The notes: a model not told the origin generated them from the sequence alone. A stretch of DNA of 64,000 nt from UBA1479 sp040218445 (GCA_040218445.1 JAVJRK010000012.1:256884-320883), one strand, 5' to 3'; shown: positions 42,431 to 50,791, numbered from the stretch's first letter. Numbers and translations: made by a program.

Positions 42431-43162
42431 TCAAACAGCGTAGCCCGTAGGATCGGAAACACCGACCTCGGCAAAGCCCTTTTTGCGCAATTGACAGGAA
42501 TCGCACCGCCCGCAATGCAACGGCGCGCCCGGTGCATCCCCCGAAGCCCGATGCGGATCATAGCAGCTCCAGGTCAGGCCGTAATCCACGCCCAGCGCCT
42601 GGCCTGCCTTGATGATCTCCGCCTTGGTCATGTCCATCAGCGGCGCCTGGATCCGGAACACCCCGTCCGCACCGCCTTCCATGGCTTCGACCCCTTCCTT
42701 GGTCGCCAGATTGGCCAGCCGTTCAAACGCCTGGATGAAATCGGGCCGGCAGTCGGGATAGCCGGAATAATCCAGCGCGTTGACCCCGATGAAAATGTCC
42801 CGCGCCCCGCCCGTTTCGGCCAGCGCCAAGGCATGGGCCAGAAAGATCGTGTTGCGCGCCGGAACGTAAGTCACCGGAATGCCGTTGGCCATGTCTTCGG
42901 CGGCACGGTCCTTGGGCACGTCGATATCGGCTGTCAGGGCCGAGCCGCCGTAAACGGACAAATCAATCTCGGCCACGGCATGGCGCGCGGCGCCCATTTC
43001 ATCGGCGATGCGCGCGGCCGCATCCAGTTCGACCGAATGGCGCTGACCGTAACGGAAGGAAAGGGCCAGAACCCGGTATCCCTGGTCCCGCGCAATCGCG
43101 CAGACGGTCGCGGAATCCAGCCCGCCCGATAAAAGCACAACCGCCGTATCGCCGCTTACCAC
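42431..43162 (-). CDS. queC: 7-cyano-7-deazaguanine synthase QueC
   Basis: 243-residue ATP-dependent ligase converting 7-carboxy-7-deazaguanine to preQ0. The PP-loop VVLLSGGLDSATVCAIA is at residues 8-24. IPVTYVPARNTIFLAHALAL and NALDYSGYPDCRPDF are diagnostic. The C-terminal zinc site is SCYDPHR...LHCGRCDSCQLRKKGF. Divergent from queG, whose start is 75 bp away. Confidence 0.96.
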   Translation of the reverse strand: MVSGDTAVVLLSGGLDSATVCAIARDQGYRVLALSFRYGQRHSVELDAAARIADEMGAARHAVAEIDLSVYGGSALTADIDVPKDRAAEDMANGIPVTYVPARNTIFLAHALALAETGGARDIFIGVNALDYSGYPDCRPDFIQAFERLANLATKEGVEAMEGGADGVFRIQAPLMDMTKAEIIKAGQALGVDYGLTWSCYDPHRASGDAPGAPLHCGRCDSCQLRKKGFAEVGVSDPTGYAV

Positions 43163-43237
43163 GGATCGTTCTCCAATTTTCAGCCTGTGTTATTCTCTGC
43201 CTCCCTAGCATATCGCGGCGGCGCGGACGAGAACCGG

Positions 43238-44317
43238 ATGACCCCAAATCTTCAACATGACCTGAAACAGCGCCTGGCCGAAGAAGCCCGCGCACTGGGG
43301 TTCGACGCGGTCGGCATTACCGATGCACGGGCCGCACCCAATGACCGTCAGGCGTTGGAGAATTTTCTAAAAGCCGGTCATCACGGCGGTATGGCCTGGA
43401 TGGCGGATGGTCCCCGCGGGGCCGTACGCGGCGACCCCCAGGCCCTGATGCCGGGTGCGCGCACGGCCATCGTGCTGACCTGTAACTACGGGCCCGAGGC
43501 CGATCCCCTGCCCGCCCTGGATGAAAAGGATCAGGGCATCGTCAGCGTCTATGCCCGCGGCAAGGATTACCACGACGTCATCAAGAAACGCCTGAAACGT
43601 CTGGCCCGCTGGTTCCAGGCCGAAGCGATCAAGGGCGGCACGGACGATGCGGATGTGAAAGTGTTCGTCGATACGGCCCCGCTGATGGAAAAGCCGCTTG
43701 CGCAGCGCGCCGGGCTGGGATGGCAGGGCAAGCATTCCAACCTGGTGTCCAAGTCCCATGGGTCCTGGGTGTTCCTGGGCGAAATTCTGACCTCGGTCGC
43801 CTTGCCCGCCGACCTTCCCGAAACGGACCATTGCGGGTCCTGCGACGCCTGCATGCGGGCCTGCCCGACCGATGCTTTCCCCGCGCCCTACCGCGTGGAT
43901 GCGACCCGCTGCATCAGCTACCTGACGATCGAACACAAGGACCACATCGCACCCGACCTGATGGCGAACATGGGAAACCGGATATACGGCTGCGACGATT
44001 GTCTGGCGGTCTGTCCCTGGAACAAGTTCGCGACCCCGTCGGACGAGCCGGCGTTCGCGACCCGCCCCGGCCTGGACGGCCCGAAGCTGGCCGATCTTGC
44101 CGCGCTGGACGATGCCGCGTTCCGCGCCATGTTCGCGGGCTCGCCGGTCAAGCGGACGGGACGGGACCGGTTCGTGCGCAACGTGATGATCGCCGTCGGC
44201 AATTCAGGCGACGCGGCATTGGCCCCCGCGGCCCGGGCCTTGACGGACGATGCCTCGGACCTGGTCGCAACGGCCGCGCGTTGGGCCTGCGACAAACTGA
44301 AGGACACGGGAACCTAG
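43238..44317 (+). CDS. queG: Epoxyqueuosine reductase QueG
   Basis: 359-residue cobalamin-dependent iron-sulfur enzyme that reduces epoxyqueuosine to queuosine in tRNA, the final step. Two 4Fe-4S motifs are seen: CGSCDACMRACPTDAF near residue 200 and YGCDDCLAVCPWNKF near 255. The N-terminal domain has the VFVDTAPLMEKPLAQRAGLG segment with the proposed catalytic Asp. The ATG at 43238 matches the family; the frame is open to 43187. Its last 4 bases overlap the converging ZntB/CorA gene. Confidence 0.95.
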   Translation: MTPNLQHDLKQRLAEEARALGFDAVGITDARAAPNDRQALENFLKAGHHGGMAWMADGPRGAVRGDPQALMPGARTAIVLTCNYGPEADPLPALDEKDQGIVSVYARGKDYHDVIKKRLKRLARWFQAEAIKGGTDDADVKVFVDTAPLMEKPLAQRAGLGWQGKHSNLVSKSHGSWVFLGEILTSVALPADLPETDHCGSCDACMRACPTDAFPAPYRVDATRCISYLTIEHKDHIAPDLMANMGNRIYGCDDCLAVCPWNKFATPSDEPAFATRPGLDGPKLADLAALDDAAFRAMFAGSPVKRTGRDRFVRNVMIAVGNSGDAALAPAARALTDDASDLVATAARWACDKLKDTGT

Positions 44318-45291
44318 ATGTATTTCTTGTTGCGGAAATAGAGCCAAAGCCCGACGCCCAGCACCGTCAGCCCGCCGCAGATCACCCAGAACCCGGTCTT
44401 GGAGTCGGCCAGCGGCACCCCGCCCACGTTAATGCCGAGAAGCCCCGTCACGAAACCGAGCGGCAGGAAGATCGCCGCCACCACCGTCAGCGTGGTGGTG
44501 ATGTCGTTGGCTCGTTGATTTTCGAACGACCGCATTTCGTCCTGGGTCACCTGGGCGCGGCCCAGGATGGCCTCGATATCGGCGGACAGGCGGCCGAACT
44601 CCGCCGACAGTTCCGACAGTTCCGCCCCCGCCGCATCGTCCACCCAGGACGGACGCCGGTCCGCGATATCCGCGAAAGCGGCCCGTTGCGGTTTGAAAAA
44701 CCGGTGCAGTTGGATGGCGCGACGGCGCAGGCGCGCGATCCGGGGGCGCAGGGATTTGGTGTCTTCCGCCTGGGCCAGGTCCTCGTCGATCTCGTCCAAT
44801 TCCTCGGACACATCCGCCAAAGTCTGCGCCTTTTCCTGGGCCATGTTATGGCCGACCGCGCATAAAAATTGCGACACAGACCCGGGGCCTGATTTTTTGG
44901 CCAAGGCAACCTTGATGTCCTCGATCGCGGCAAGATGGCGCAGGCGCCCGGAAATAATCCGATGCGGGCCGATCCACAGACGCAGGGAGATCATATCGTC
45001 AGGCTGGGCGTTTTCGTGGGTGTTGACCTCGCGCAGGATCAACAGGATCCCGTCGTCCAGTTCCGCACAGCGGGGCTCCGTGTCCGGCGCCAGCATGCCC
45101 TCGACCGCCAGGGACGGCACATCGGCCTGTTCGGCCAGCCAGCGGCGGGCGGGCTCCTTGGTGATATCCAGATGGACCCATTCGATCTGCCCGGCGGACT
45201 GATCGATGGCAAGCTGGTCCACATCCAGCAGGCGCGCGCCGCCTTCACCGTCAAGCACGCCGGTAAATACGAAGCCGTCATCGGGTGTCAT
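44314..45291 (-). CDS. CorA/ZntB family divalent cation transporter
   Basis: 325-residue pentameric inner-membrane cation channel or transporter. A large N-terminal cytoplasmic domain with long helices (about residues 1-260) precedes two C-terminal membrane helices (TLTVVAAIFLPLGFVTGLLG and TGFWVICGGLTVLGVGLWLY). The selectivity motif reads GINVGGVP rather than GMN, closer to ZntB, so zinc is the more likely ion. The C-terminus RNKKYI is basic as expected. It converges with queG and diverges from the exported FGE-fold gene. Confidence 0.9.
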   Translation of the reverse strand: MTPDDGFVFTGVLDGEGGARLLDVDQLAIDQSAGQIEWVHLDITKEPARRWLAEQADVPSLAVEGMLAPDTEPRCAELDDGILLILREVNTHENAQPDDMISLRLWIGPHRIISGRLRHLAAIEDIKVALAKKSGPGSVSQFLCAVGHNMAQEKAQTLADVSEELDEIDEDLAQAEDTKSLRPRIARLRRRAIQLHRFFKPQRAAFADIADRRPSWVDDAAGAELSELSAEFGRLSADIEAILGRAQVTQDEMRSFENQRANDITTTLTVVAAIFLPLGFVTGLLGINVGGVPLADSKTGFWVICGGLTVLGVGLWLYFRNKKYI

Positions 45292-45397
45292 TCTGGGTGC
45301 TCCGTCTATTGAATTCGTCCGCCCAAACCATCGACCGCGGGCAGATATGAGATTATCTTAAACTTATCGGCTTTCACCATTGGCTTATCGCAGATCC

Positions 45398-46255
45398 ATG
45401 ACGCTTTCCAACGCTACGTTCCGATCATCCGGTTTTATGCCGTCCGTCCTTATGGCTACAGCCGTCCTGTTGTCTGTTTGCGGATCCAGCGCCTGGGCGC
45501 AAACGGCAACCAAGACCGCCCAACAGCCCCCCGCCGCCCCAAAGGTTTTCAAGGATTGCGATGTCTGCCCGGAAATGGTCGTCCTGCCCAAGGGCGCCTT
45601 CATCATGGGCAGCACGCTTCTGCCGGCCGAACAGCCGAAACATCCCGTGTTCATCAAGAAATCCTTCGCCATGAGCCGCTTCGAAATCACCTTCGACAAC
45701 TGGGAAGCCTGCCTGACCGAAGGAGGATGCAGCCACAATCCCCACGATCACAACTGGGGCCGGGGCCGCCAGCCGATCATGAACATCGATTTCCATATGG
45801 CCGAAGGCTACGCCAAATGGCTGTCGAACAAGACCGGGCAGACTTACCGCCTGCCATCGGAAGCCGAATGGGAATATGCCGCCCGGGCGGGGTCGACCAC
45901 GGCCTTTTGGTTCGGTGACAAGGAAGCAGACGGCAAGATCAATTGCCGTAATTGCGCAGGTGCCGTGCCCGGCCACCGCAACGGGCCCGTCGGCATGTTC
46001 GAGCCCAATCCCTTCGGGCTCTACGACATGCACGGCAATGCCTATGAATGGGTGTCGGACTGCTGGGTCCCTCATTACCAGGGGGCGCCACGTGACGGCT
46101 CGCCCCGGGTGGATGGCGATTGCAACATCCGCGTGATCCGGGGTGGGTCCTGGTACTACTACGCACGGCAGTCGCGTTCGGCTTCGCGCGCCAAGAACGC
46201 GGCGGCGGTCAAAAGCTACTGGCTTAGTTTCCGGGTCGTCCGGGAACTCGACTAG
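45398..46255 (+). CDS. Exported SUMF1/FGE-fold protein without FGE cysteines
   Basis: About 285 residues. A signal peptide (VLMATAVLLSVCGSSAWA) is followed by a formylglycine-generating-enzyme-like domain: LPKGAFIMGS, RLPSEAEWEYAARAG, GLYDMHGNAYEWVSDCW, and RVIRGGSWYYYARQSRSASR. In true FGE the last segment carries the copper-binding Cys pair; here those places are Tyr and Arg, so oxygen-dependent formylglycine formation is unlikely. The start could also be ATG 45437. A periplasmic binding or structural role, as in other SUMF1-fold proteins, is inferred. Confidence 0.85.
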   Translation: MTLSNATFRSSGFMPSVLMATAVLLSVCGSSAWAQTATKTAQQPPAAPKVFKDCDVCPEMVVLPKGAFIMGSTLLPAEQPKHPVFIKKSFAMSRFEITFDNWEACLTEGGCSHNPHDHNWGRGRQPIMNIDFHMAEGYAKWLSNKTGQTYRLPSEAEWEYAARAGSTTAFWFGDKEADGKINCRNCAGAVPGHRNGPVGMFEPNPFGLYDMHGNAYEWVSDCWVPHYQGAPRDGSPRVDGDCNIRVIRGGSWYYYARQSRSASRAKNAAAVKSYWLSFRVVRELD

Positions 46256-46257
46256 GT

Positions 46258-46854
46258 CTACTTTTTGTCGCTGGAAAGCGTATCAAGCTGGCGCTGCATC
46301 TCTTCCAGCTTGGCCCGCATGTCGTCGATATCGCCGCTGCCCTGCTCGCCCTTGTTCGCTGCCTTGGGCGCCGCACCGTTGCCCCCTTCGGCATAGAACG
46401 GCGTAAACATCTTCATGGCGTTTTCGAACATGGCCATGTTCTGTTTCGAAACCTCTTCGAACTGGCCGAAGGGGTTGAAGCCCCCAAGGGCGTCTTCCAT
46501 CGTTTTGCGGAGCGTTTCCTGATTCGTCGCGAAGGACTGCATCGTCTGCTCCAAATAATTGGGCACGACGGCCTGCAGGCTATCGCCATAGAAACTGATG
46601 AGATGGCGCAGGAAACTGATGGGCAGCAGGTTCGTGCCCTTGGATTCTTCCTCGACGATGATGTGGGTCAGGACCTGACGGGTGATGTCTTCGCCCGATT
46701 TGGCGTCATTGACCACGAACTCGTCACCGTCCTTGACCATCTGCGCCAAGTAATCGAGGGTCACGTAACTGGATGTCGCCGTGTTGTAAAGCCGCCGGTT
46801 GGCGTACTTTTTAATGATTATCGGCTCACCCTCTGCCGGCTTTTTGTCAGCCAT
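46258..46854 (-). CDS. phaR: Polyhydroxyalkanoate synthesis repressor PhaR
   Basis: 198-residue regulator that senses PHA granules and represses PHA genes. The N-terminal PHB/PHA DNA-binding domain is clear: IIIKKYANRRLYNTATSSYV, YLAQMVKDGDEFVVNDAKSG and TRQVLTHIIVEEESKG. A PHB-accumulation domain (LPISFLRHLISFYGDSLQ) and a C-terminal coiled coil (MRAKLEEMQRQLDTLSSDKK) follow. The ATG at 46854 is chosen by family; the frame continues to 47244 over the divergent gene. It reads away from the PhaE/PhaC-like genes, with a shared 147-bp region holding two TTGC-N6-GCAA palindromes. Confidence 0.94.
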   Translation of the reverse strand: MADKKPAEGEPIIIKKYANRRLYNTATSSYVTLDYLAQMVKDGDEFVVNDAKSGEDITRQVLTHIIVEEESKGTNLLPISFLRHLISFYGDSLQAVVPNYLEQTMQSFATNQETLRKTMEDALGGFNPFGQFEEVSKQNMAMFENAMKMFTPFYAEGGNGAAPKAANKGEQGSGDIDDMRAKLEEMQRQLDTLSSDKK

Positions 46855-46876
46855 GGGTCTCCCCCCGGGATTATCA

Positions 46877-46890
46877 TTGCGATGCGGCAA
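46877..46890. promoter_or_regulatory. Candidate PhaR operator 1, TTGC-N6-GCAA
   Basis: TTGC-GATGCG-GCAA in the phaR/PhaE-like divergent region. It shares the TTGC-N6-GCAA pattern with a second site 27 bp away; TGC-rich palindromes are the known recognition type of PhaR in Paracoccus. Confidence 0.45.
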
Positions 46891-46901
46891 ATTACCGCGT
46901 C

Positions 46902-46919
46902 CATTGCTGCGCCGCAATG
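46902..46919. promoter_or_regulatory. Candidate PhaR operator 2, CATTGC-N6-GCAATG
   Basis: Perfect 6-bp arms around TGCGCC. It includes CTGC-GCC-GCAA, one base off the CTGC-N3-GCAG pattern reported for PhaR. Confidence 0.5.
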
Positions 46920-47001
46920 AAAGTTTCCCCGCCCCCGGGGCCGGCGTTATAGTCATGCGGCCCAAAACCGGAAAAACACCGGCACGAACAAGGACCCAGT
47001 C

Positions 47002-47460
47002 ATGGCCGACCAACCCGACCTGGACCACCTGGCGAAACAATATTTGGACCTGTGGCAGGACCACATGCAGTCCATGGCCGCCGATCCCCAAATCTCCGAA
47101 ACCATGTCGCAGATGACGCAGATGATGACCGGCTCGGCAACGGCGTTCGCCGCCTTGGCACAGCAGGCCTTGAATTCCCAAAACAGCGGCACCCCCGGCA
47201 AGACTTCGGATAGCGAAACCCATGACCCAGAAGAACACGGACAAGGCACCGGCGACGCCCCCGCAACAGAAACCGCAGCCGATACCGCAACCAATTCTGG
47301 GGCCCCGCCCGCTGCCCCTTCACATGGCGGTGCAGACCTCAACCTGGCTGAGCTCGCTCGCCGCCTTGACGGCATCGAACGGCGGCTTGCCGACCTTGAG
47401 GCCGGAACTGGCGGCACGCGCAAAGGATCTGGAAAAGGCCCTTCAAAACGTTCCGCCTGA
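47002..47460 (+). CDS. PhaE-like/phasin-like protein overlapping the PhaC-like gene
   Basis: 152 residues. The N-terminal helix (LAKQYLDLWQDHMQSMAADP) resembles the start of small PHA-granule or PhaE-type proteins. A disordered Thr/Ala/Pro-rich middle and a C-terminal coiled coil (LAELARRLDGIERRLADLEA) with a basic tail follow. AAGGAC precedes the ATG. Its last 239 bp are also coding in another frame for the PhaC-like protein. Role inferred: partner subunit or granule adaptor of that synthase. Family assignment is tentative. Confidence 0.65.
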   Translation: MADQPDLDHLAKQYLDLWQDHMQSMAADPQISETMSQMTQMMTGSATAFAALAQQALNSQNSGTPGKTSDSETHDPEEHGQGTGDAPATETAADTATNSGAPPAAPSHGGADLNLAELARRLDGIERRLADLEAGTGGTRKGSGKGPSKRSA

Positions 47461-48520
47461 GGCCTTTTACAAGGCCGTGACCGCCGAAGCCCGGACACGC
47501 CTGGATCAATTCACCCGGGGCGTGCGCAAATACCGCACGGCCGCCCGCCCGCCCCGCCCGACGGAGCCGCCCGTGATCTGGCGCGAAGGCTCGACCCGTC
47601 TGCTCGATTACGGCGCCGCGGCGGAAGCCGCCAATCCCGACGGCCCCGTCGTTCTGATCATCCCGTCCCTGGTCAACCGCTATTGGGTGCTGGACCTGGA
47701 TTGGGACCAAAGCTTCCTTAGAAGCCTCGCCGCACAAGGCCTACGCCCCCTGGTGATCGACTGGGACGCGCCCGAGGGGGCGGAAACATCCTATTCCTTC
47801 ACCGACTACATCGCCGGGCGCCTGTCACGGGCTTTGGATCATGCCGTCGGCCTGAACGGTGGGCCGGTTCCCTTGGTGGGATACTGCATGGGCGGGCTTT
47901 TGTCCCTGGCGCTGGCGCAACTGCGCCTGGCCGATGTGCGGGCCCTGGTCACCATGGCCTCGCCCTGGGACTTTCACATCGCCTATGGCGATCTGGTGCG
48001 CGTGCTGGAAGGCATGATGCCCCGTATGGAAGACGCCGTAACGCAAACCGGCATTCTGCCCGTCGACATGATGCAGGCCATGTTCGCCGAACTCGACCCC
48101 TACATGACGCCCGCAAAGTTCCGTCAATTCGCGGACATGTCCCCGGACAGCCTGGAAGCCCGGCGCTTCGTGCAGCTGGAAGACTGGCTTAACGATGGGG
48201 TCGTTCTGGCCGGTCCGGTTGCGCTTGAATGTTTCCGCGACTGGCACCTGGGCAATACCCCGCCCCGCGGCCAATGGATCGTCGGCGGCCAAGCCGTTCA
48301 GCCGCAGCGCATCACCTGCCCCGCCCTGGTCGTGGTGCCCGAAAAGGACCACATCGTACCGCCGGCATCATCCCATGCCCTGGCCGAAGCCCTGCCCCAG
48401 GCGGAAACGCTGTCGGTCAACGCCGGTCATATCGGCCTGGTATCGGCAGCCCGGGCGCGGGAAAGCCTGTTTGATCCCCTGGCCCGCTGGCTATTGAATC
48501 TGCAGCGGTCCGAAAATTGA
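47222..48520 (+). CDS. phaC: PHA synthase-like alpha/beta hydrolase (PhaC, class III-like)
   Basis: 432-residue polyhydroxyalkanoate synthase-like enzyme that would polymerise hydroxyacyl-CoA on granules. The lipase-box-like motif VGYCMGGLLSLAL carries the Cys nucleophile near residue 222; Asp is in VVPEKDHIVPP and His in VNAGHIGLVSA near the C-terminus. PPVIWREGSTRLLDYG starts the core. The start is uncertain: 47222 gives a Pro/Gln-rich leader, but PLPLHMAVQTSTWLSSLAAL (from about residue 30) looks like the true conserved N-terminus, so real overlap with the PhaE-like gene is at least about 140 bp. Confidence 0.85.
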   Translation: MTQKNTDKAPATPPQQKPQPIPQPILGPRPLPLHMAVQTSTWLSSLAALTASNGGLPTLRPELAARAKDLEKALQNVPPEAFYKAVTAEARTRLDQFTRGVRKYRTAARPPRPTEPPVIWREGSTRLLDYGAAAEAANPDGPVVLIIPSLVNRYWVLDLDWDQSFLRSLAAQGLRPLVIDWDAPEGAETSYSFTDYIAGRLSRALDHAVGLNGGPVPLVGYCMGGLLSLALAQLRLADVRALVTMASPWDFHIAYGDLVRVLEGMMPRMEDAVTQTGILPVDMMQAMFAELDPYMTPAKFRQFADMSPDSLEARRFVQLEDWLNDGVVLAGPVALECFRDWHLGNTPPRGQWIVGGQAVQPQRITCPALVVVPEKDHIVPPASSHALAEALPQAETLSVNAGHIGLVSAARARESLFDPLARWLLNLQRSEN

Positions 48521-48549
48521 CCTGAGTCCGCGCCGGGCCGGGATCGTCC

Positions 48550-48578
48550 TTGTATCCATAAGCAATGCACCATATAAC
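48550..48578 (+). promoter_or_regulatory. phaA: Candidate sigma-70 promoter of phaA-phaB
   Basis: TTGTAT (48550-48555, 4 of 6), 17-bp spacer, TATAAC (48573-48578, 5 of 6). The implied leader is about 148 nt and contains two hairpins. Confidence 0.5.
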
Positions 48579-48594
48579 CGGGAGGAGAGACGAA

Positions 48595-48611
48595 GGCCGC
48601 AAAAAGCGGCC
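48595..48611 (+). promoter_or_regulatory. Hairpin GGCCGC-AAAAA-GCGGCC in the phaA leader
   Basis: Perfect 6-bp GC stem with a five-A loop about 10 nt into the predicted transcript. No T-tract follows, so it is more likely a stabiliser or binding site than a terminator. Confidence 0.4.
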
Positions 48612-48673
48612 CCGCCGGGAAAACATCCAATCGGTTTCAAGTATGGCGCGGTGCCGGGAATCCGTGCTTTGCA

Positions 48674-48708
48674 ACCCCCTTGCGGGGCTGTCACCCACGC
48701 AAGGGGGT
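48674..48708 (+). promoter_or_regulatory. Hairpin ACCCCCTTGC-N15-GCAAGGGGGT in the phaA leader
   Basis: Perfect 10-bp arms, ending 12 nt before the GAGGAGAGAG ribosome site of phaA. It could modulate access to that site. Confidence 0.45.
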
Positions 48709-48732
48709 GTGTCTTATTGAGGAGAGAGAAAC

Positions 48733-49908
48733 ATGTCTGAAGTCGTAATCGCCAGCGCCGCGCGCACCGCCATCGGCGCCTTCAACGGAGGCCTTAGCTC
48801 CGTGCCCGCCCATTACCTGGGCGAGGTCGCCATCCGATCCGCACTGGAACGCGCCGGTGTCGCCCCTGAAGACGTCAACGAAGTGATCATGGGTCAGATT
48901 TTGCAGGCCGGCGCCGGCCAGAACCCGGCCCGCCAGGCCGCCGTCAACGCCGGCATCCCGGCGGAGGCCACGGCCTATGGCATCAATCAGTTATGTGGCT
49001 CGGGCCTGCGCACGGTGGCCCTCGGCTTCCAGGCGATCAAACTGGGCGACGCCGACGTGATCGTCGCCGGTGGCCAGGAAAGCATGAGTCAGGCACCCCA
49101 TGTCCTGAATCTGCGGAACGGCACCAAGATGGGTTCGGCCGAAATGGTCGACAGCATGATCAAGGACGGCCTGACCGATGCCTTCCACGGCTATCACATG
49201 GGCACCACGGCAGAAAACGTAGCCCAACGCTGGCAGCTGACCCGCGAGGAACAGGACGCTTTCGCCCTGTCGTCGCAACAGAAAGCCGCCGCCGCCATGG
49301 AAGCCGGTAAGTTCAAGGACGAGATTTGCCCCGTCACCATCAAGTCCCGCAAGGGCGAAACGGTGGTCGATACGGACGAACATCCCAAGCCCGCCACCAC
49401 GGCAGAAGCCCTGGCCGGCATGCGCACCGCCTTCGACAAGGAAGGCACGGTGACTGCGGGCAACGCGTCGGGCATCAACGACGGCGCCGCCGCGACCGTC
49501 CTGATGACTGCCAAGAACGCCGAAAAGCGCGGCATCACGCCGCTGGCCCGCATCGTTTCCTGGGCCACCGCCGGCGTCGATCCCGCCGTCATGGGCACGG
49601 GCCCGATCCCGGCGTCCCGCATGGCGCTGGAAAAAGCCGGCTGGTCGACCGACGATCTGGACCTGATCGAAGCCAACGAGGCCTTCGCTGCACAAGCCTG
49701 TGCCGTGAACAAGGACCTTGCCTGGGACACGTCCAAGGTCAACGTCAACGGCGGCGCCATCGCGCTTGGCCATCCGGTCGGTGCTTCGGGCACGCGAGTC
49801 CTGACCACGCTGCTGTATGAAATGCAGAAGCGCGACGCCAAGAAGGGCCTGGCCACATTGTGCATCGGCGGCGGCATGGGCATCGCCATGTGCGTCGAGC
49901 GCGACTAG
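48733..49908 (+). CDS. phaA: Acetyl-CoA acetyltransferase (beta-ketothiolase) PhaA
   Basis: 391-residue thiolase condensing two acetyl-CoA to acetoacetyl-CoA, the first step of polyhydroxybutyrate synthesis. The acyl-accepting Cys is in INQLCGSGLRTVAL near residue 90; EANEAFAAQAC, GGAIALGHPVGASGTR (catalytic His) and CIGGGMGIAMC (catalytic Cys) are all intact. A strong GAGGAGAG ribosome site precedes the ATG. Followed after 64 bp by phaB on the same transcript. Confidence 0.96.
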   Translation: MSEVVIASAARTAIGAFNGGLSSVPAHYLGEVAIRSALERAGVAPEDVNEVIMGQILQAGAGQNPARQAAVNAGIPAEATAYGINQLCGSGLRTVALGFQAIKLGDADVIVAGGQESMSQAPHVLNLRNGTKMGSAEMVDSMIKDGLTDAFHGYHMGTTAENVAQRWQLTREEQDAFALSSQQKAAAAMEAGKFKDEICPVTIKSRKGETVVDTDEHPKPATTAEALAGMRTAFDKEGTVTAGNASGINDGAAATVLMTAKNAEKRGITPLARIVSWATAGVDPAVMGTGPIPASRMALEKAGWSTDDLDLIEANEAFAAQACAVNKDLAWDTSKVNVNGGAIALGHPVGASGTRVLTTLLYEMQKRDAKKGLATLCIGGGMGIAMCVERD

Positions 49909-49972
49909 TCATCGAGAACGGGGCGCCTTGGGGAGGGACGTCCCGCTTTCACTTCCATACAAGGAGAGTGAC

Positions 49973-50698
49973 ATGGGTAGAGTAGCATTGGTTACGGGGG
50001 GCACACGGGGCATCGGCAAGGCCGTCTCCGTGGCCTTGAAGGCGGCCGGGTATTCCGTGGCCGCAAATTATGCCGGAAACGACGAAGCCGCCGCCAAGTT
50101 CAAGGAAGAAACGGGCATCCCCGTTTACAAATTCGACGTCGGTGATTTCGACGCCGTTTCGGCCGCGGTCGCACAGATCAAATCGGATATGGGCGCCGTT
50201 GAAGTGCTGGTCAACAATGCGGGCATCACCCGCGACGTGCCCCTGCACAAGATGGACAAGGCCCAGTGGGACGCGGTGATCAACACCAACCTGTCGGGCC
50301 TGTTCAATCTATCCCGCAACGTGATCGACGACATGCGCGGTGCCGGTTTCGGGCGGATCGTTTCGATCAGTTCGATCAACGGTCAGAAAGGCCAGTTCGG
50401 CCAAACCAACTATGCCGCCGCCAAGGCCGGCGACCTGGGCTTCACCAAGGCTCTGGCGCTGGAAACAGCGTCCAAGGGCATCACCGTCAACGCCATCGCA
50501 CCGGGCTACATCGCCACGGAAATGGTCATGGCCGTGCCCAAGGAGGTGTTGGATTCCAAGGTCATCCCGCAGATTCCCGTGGGCCGCCTGGGCCAGGCCG
50601 AGGAAATCGCCCGCTGCGTCGTGTTCCTGGCGTCCGACGAAGCCGGCTTCATCACCGGCTCGACCCTGTCCGCCAACGGCGGCCAGTACATGGCCTAA
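49973..50698 (+). CDS. phaB: Acetoacetyl-CoA reductase PhaB
   Basis: 241-residue short-chain dehydrogenase reducing acetoacetyl-CoA to (R)-3-hydroxybutyryl-CoA with NADPH. Cofactor motif VTGGTRGIGKAVS at residues 7-19, NNAGITRD near 82, catalytic Ser in ISSINGQKGQFGQ and the YAAAK Tyr/Lys near 150. AAGGAGAG sits at the right distance before the ATG at 49973; the frame continues upstream into phaA without meaning. An intrinsic terminator follows. Confidence 0.96.
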   Translation: MGRVALVTGGTRGIGKAVSVALKAAGYSVAANYAGNDEAAAKFKEETGIPVYKFDVGDFDAVSAAVAQIKSDMGAVEVLVNNAGITRDVPLHKMDKAQWDAVINTNLSGLFNLSRNVIDDMRGAGFGRIVSISSINGQKGQFGQTNYAAAKAGDLGFTKALALETASKGITVNAIAPGYIATEMVMAVPKEVLDSKVIPQIPVGRLGQAEEIARCVVFLASDEAGFITGSTLSANGGQYMA

Positions 50699-50759
50699 TC
50701 GGAATTAACATCCAAGCAAGGGCCGGATTTGTGACTGGAACCGGCCGACAACATCCGAT

Positions 50760-50791
50760 AAGACGGCGCGTCATGCGATGCGCCGTCTTTT
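50760..50791 (+). terminator. Rho-independent terminator of phaA-phaB
   Basis: Perfect 10-bp stem AAGACGGCGC / GCGCCGTCTT with a 10-base loop and a T4 run. The start codon of the next gene (50773) lies in its loop. Confidence 0.8.
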
